Source: Lachnospiraceae bacterium (GTDB lineage Bacteria; Bacillota; Clostridia; Lachnospirales; Lachnospiraceae). Taken from it: DNA of 7,277 nt. A program made the translations under genes and the position numbers. Each line of letters opens with the position of its first letter. Position 1 is the stretch's first letter. The notes beneath the pieces were generated by a model. The model worked only from the letters and a program-made list of their open reading frames with translations, did not search any database and was not told the DNA's origin. Of the stretch, positions 5,514 to 7,277 are shown piece after piece. The stretch is from contig JAJQGR010000121.1 in the NCBI GenBank assembly GCA_021200345.1, positions 1-7,277 of the forward strand. Direction: 5' to 3'.

Positions 5514-6359
5514 ATGAAAACAGGAATGGTTTTGGAGGGCGGCGCCATGCGGGGCATGTTTACCGCCGGGGTGCTGGATGTGTTCATGGAGAATCAGATT
5601 GAGGTAGACGGCCTGGTGGGTGTGTCCGCGGGAGCCTGTTTTGGCTGCAATTACAAGTCCAGGCAGATCGGCCGTTCCATCCGCTATAATCTCAGATTCT
5701 GTAAGGATAAGAGGTATGGGACTTTCACTTCTTTGCTGAAATGCGGCGATCTGTATGAGCCGAAGCTTTGCTATCATGACATCCCTCTGGAATATGATCC
5801 CTTTGATGTGGAGACCTTTTGCAGCAATCCGGTGCAATTTTATGTCACTTGCACCAATGTGGACACAGGGGAGCCATATTATTATCTGTATGAGAAATCC
5901 GATGAGCGGGATATGATCTACATGCAGGCGTCGGCTTCCATGCCGCTGGTTTCCAGGGTGGTGGAGGTGGACGGTCTGCGGCTGCTGGACGGCGGCGTTA
6001 CTGATTCCATTCCCATTGAATGGTTCCGCAGCATCGGCTATGAGAAAAATATTGTGGTGCAGACAAGACAGGAGGGGTACCGCAAGAAAAACAGCTCCTT
6101 TACGAAAGCGCAATGCATGCTTTTACACAAATATCCCAATCTGGCAAAGGCTATGGAAAGGCGCAGCGAGCGCTATAATCATACTCTGGATGTGATCTCT
6201 GATCTGGAAAAGAAGGGAGAGGTGCTGGTCATCCGGCCCAGCGAGACGCCGGATGTGGAGCGCACGGAGCATGATCCGGCGAAGCTGAAGAAGCTGTATG
6301 AGCTGGGCAGGAGCGATGCGGAGAAGAAGCTGAATGAGGTCAGGGAGTTTTTGGCCTGA
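5514..6359 (+). CDS. patatin-like phospholipase (acyl-ester hydrolase)
   Basis: The protein has 281 residues with a complete patatin catalytic set. The glycine-rich oxyanion loop is EGGAMRG (8-14), the nucleophile elbow is GVSAG with Ser38, and the dyad Asp159 lies in DGG (159-161), followed by the usual DSIP. Patatin-like enzymes release fatty acids from phospholipids or other acyl esters. There is no signal peptide, so it should act in the cytoplasm or at the inner membrane face. It resembles the bacterial RssA/YjjU-like group, which carries an extra helical C-terminal region of about 90 residues, here rich in Lys and Glu. AAGGAG (5503-5508) lies five bases before the ATG. It sits 32 bases after the DegV gene, and free fatty acid released by it would be a natural ligand for that protein (inference). 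The stop codon lies inside a weak terminator-like stem. Confidence 0.88.
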   Translation: MKTGMVLEGGAMRGMFTAGVLDVFMENQIEVDGLVGVSAGACFGCNYKSRQIGRSIRYNLRFCKDKRYGTFTSLLKCGDLYEPKLCYHDIPLEYDPFDVETFCSNPVQFYVTCTNVDTGEPYYYLYEKSDERDMIYMQASASMPLVSRVVEVDGLRLLDGGVTDSIPIEWFRSIGYEKNIVVQTRQEGYRKKNSSFTKAQCMLLHKYPNLAKAMERRSERYNHTLDVISDLEKKGEVLVIRPSETPDVERTEHDPAKLKKLYELGRSDAEKKLNEVREFLA

Positions 6360-6364
6360 TTTTT
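6337..6364 (+). terminator. weak terminator-like hairpin at the end of the patatin gene
   Basis: TCAGG (6340-6344) pairs with CCTGA (6355-6359) around a ten-base loop. The stem may extend by A-T and two G·T pairs into a run of five T (6360-6364). The stem is short and the T run is partly consumed, so termination would be partial at best. Confidence 0.35.
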
Positions 6365-6384
6365 AAGTAAAGCGGTTGCGGCGT

Positions 6385-6414
6385 TTGGAGTAGTGTGATA
6401 GACTTCTATATAGA
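6385..6414 (+). promoter_or_regulatory. candidate promoter with palindromic -10 region, upstream of the DUF1836 gene
   Basis: TTGGAG (6385-6390) is followed 16 bases later by TATATA (6407-6412), or 18 bases later by TATAGA (6409-6414). The -10 region is embedded in TTCTATATAGAA (6404-6415), a perfect 12-base palindrome that could be an operator. Transcription would begin near 6420, downstream of GTG 6395 and upstream of ATG 6467, which supports the later start for the gene. Confidence 0.45.
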
Positions 6415-6466
6415 AAAGAGTCGATGGATTGCCGCAGTAAATATACAGGAAAGTGTAAAAATAATT

Positions 6467-7027
6467 ATGACAGACACAGGTAAAGAGAAGCTGACGGCTG
6501 ACGTGGAAAGGTTTCATCTGCCCCGCTATCAACAGATTCCTACGGTTGGACTCTATCTGGAGCAGGTGACACGCTATATTTCAGATATGCTTTCGCCCGT
6601 TCAGGAGAACTGCATCACCAACTCCATGGTGTCCAATTATGTGAAGAAAAAGCTGATCGCCAATCCGCATAAAAAGCAGTATGACCGGGATCAGATCGCT
6701 TATCTGATCTTCATTGCGGCGGCCAAGAGCGTATTGAGCCTGGATGATCTGAAGCAGATGATTGAGATGCAGCAGCAGACTTATTCTACGCAGAAAGCCT
6801 ACGATTATTTTTGCCAGGAACTGGAGAGCGCGCTTTCTTATGTGTTTGGCCTGAGTCAGACGCCCACGGAGATCGGCAGTGATCCTTTCGATGAAAAGAC
6901 CATGCTGCGCAGCGTTGTTTTCACTCTTTCCAATAAGATATATCTGGAGAAATGCCTGGTGGTGATCAGGGAAGAGGGGATACCGGTACGGGACCTGGAG
7001 AGCAACACGCAGACAACAATTTTTTAG
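6467..7027 (+). CDS. DUF1836 domain-containing protein, putative DNA-binding regulator
   Basis: The 186-residue protein is recognised by the signature HLPRYQQIPTVGLYLEQVTRYI (17-38), then ITNSMVSNYVKKKLIANPHKKQYDRDQIAYLIFIAAAKSVLSLDDLKQMI (50-99). This is the DUF1836 family of Firmicutes. Its function is not established. The 50-64 segment followed by a basic KK-Y-DRDQI stretch looks like a MerR-type helix-turn-helix and flanking helix, so a DNA-binding role is a reasonable inference. The second half is helical and acidic, perhaps for dimerisation or ligand sensing. ATG 6467 is chosen because family similarity begins soon after it and a promoter candidate lies between it and the upstream in-frame GTG at 6395. 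AGGAAAG (6447-6453) is its only ribosome-site candidate, with a long 13-base spacing. The plsC-like gene begins 14 bases after its stop. Confidence 0.83.
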   Translation: MTDTGKEKLTADVERFHLPRYQQIPTVGLYLEQVTRYISDMLSPVQENCITNSMVSNYVKKKLIANPHKKQYDRDQIAYLIFIAAAKSVLSLDDLKQMIEMQQQTYSTQKAYDYFCQELESALSYVFGLSQTPTEIGSDPFDEKTMLRSVVFTLSNKIYLEKCLVVIREEGIPVRDLESNTQTTIF

Positions 7028-7040
7028 TATTTGGGGTACC

Positions 7041-7277
7041 ATGGAAAAGACAAAGACGGTTGACGAAAGAAAACAGGAAAGATACTATCAATTTTATCAT
7101 AGGTTAAAAGTGATTGCCGGTCCAATCTGCCGGTTTCTTTTTGGCATCCGAAAGGAAGAGGAGATTCAACTCCCCCAGGAGCCCTGTCTGACCGTGGCTA
7201 ATCATACCTGCTATTTTGATCCCCTGATTATTGCCATGTGTGTGGATCATCCTCTTTATTTTGTGGCAGGGGAGAAT
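7041..7277 (+). CDS. plsC: 1-acyl-sn-glycerol-3-phosphate acyltransferase, PlsC family (5' part only)
   Basis: Seventy-nine residues are visible before the window ends. PlsC adds the second acyl chain to lysophosphatidic acid, making phosphatidic acid, the precursor of membrane phospholipids, and acts at the inner membrane face. The decisive motif is NHTCYFDP (54-61), the catalytic H-x4-D (H55, D60), preceded by the usual strand LTVAN. The N-terminus is charged, then YYQFYHRLKVIAGPICRFLFGI gives an amphipathic or membrane-associated helix typical of the family. The binding motif for glycerol phosphate (FPEG-like) would lie beyond the edge. The ribosome site is weak (GGGG, 7033-7036). With only 13 bases between it and the DUF1836 gene, the two are probably co-transcribed. 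PlsC-like proteins also include acyltransferases with other acceptors, so the exact substrate is inferred. Confidence 0.82.
   Translation, partial: MEKTKTVDERKQERYYQFYHRLKVIAGPICRFLFGIRKEEEIQLPQEPCLTVANHTCYFDPLIIAMCVDHPLYFVAGEN

Noticed and set aside
5430..6113. Long reverse-strand open frame (227 codons) opposite the patatin gene
   Set aside because: It mirrors a gene with complete catalytic motifs and a good ribosome binding site; its His- and Pro-rich translation resembles no family.
6395..6466. GTG start for the DUF1836 gene
   Set aside because: It lies upstream of the likely transcription start, has no good ribosome site, and adds residues outside the family signature.
1..7277. CRISPR arrays, tRNA or rRNA genes, transposases, riboswitches
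   Set aside because: No regularly spaced repeats, cloverleaf-like segments, transposase motifs or recognisable riboswitch cores were seen; almost all of the window is protein coding.

Overview
The window looks like chromosomal DNA of a Gram-positive Firmicute, most likely a Clostridia/Lachnospiraceae-type gut anaerobe. The basis is the mix of families (DegV fatty-acid-binding protein, DUF1836 protein, family 6 deoxyinosine DNA glycosylase, HdeD/DUF308 membrane protein), strong AGGAGG-like ribosome binding sites, and all genes lying on one strand with gaps of tens of bases or less. This is inferred from protein recognition, not from a database search.

Region 1 (about 1-1000) is foreign-looking. 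It holds an A+T-rich gene (17 G/C in the 60 bases 241-300; 20 in 901-960) for an HUH-type rolling-circle replication initiator of the kind found on filamentous phages (inovirus-like), microviruses and small plasmids. Its native stop codon is missing. Its reading frame runs out of frame into a host gene for a DUF308/HdeD-type membrane protein whose 5' third is gone. The join lies around 970-1010, and base composition rises there to host level (30 G/C in 1021-1080). The simplest reading is the right edge of an integrated or degraded replicon.

Region 2 (about 1000-1460) holds the DUF308 remnant with its intact 3' end, a strong terminator overlapping its stop codon, and a candidate promoter for the next gene.

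Region 3 (1461-6359) is a run of six codirectional genes: a GT-C-like polytopic membrane protein, a 55-residue membrane peptide, a deoxyinosine DNA glycosylase whose start overlaps the stop of the small gene, an HD-domain hydrolase, a DegV/FakB-type fatty-acid-binding protein, and a patatin-like phospholipase. Spacing suggests co-transcription for most of it. The 83-base gap before the DegV gene is the likeliest place for an extra promoter.

Region 4 (6360-7277) begins with a weak terminator-like hairpin and a candidate promoter carrying a perfect 12-base palindrome over its -10 region. It drives a DUF1836 gene and the start of a PlsC-type acyltransferase gene that runs off the window.

Taken together, the right half reads as a lipid-handling neighbourhood: fatty-acid binding (DegV), acyl-ester hydrolysis (patatin) and acyl transfer into phosphatidic acid (PlsC), with a small putative regulator (DUF1836) among them. 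I see no tRNA, rRNA, CRISPR array, transposase or recombinase gene. The most unusual part is the replicon-to-host junction at the left.
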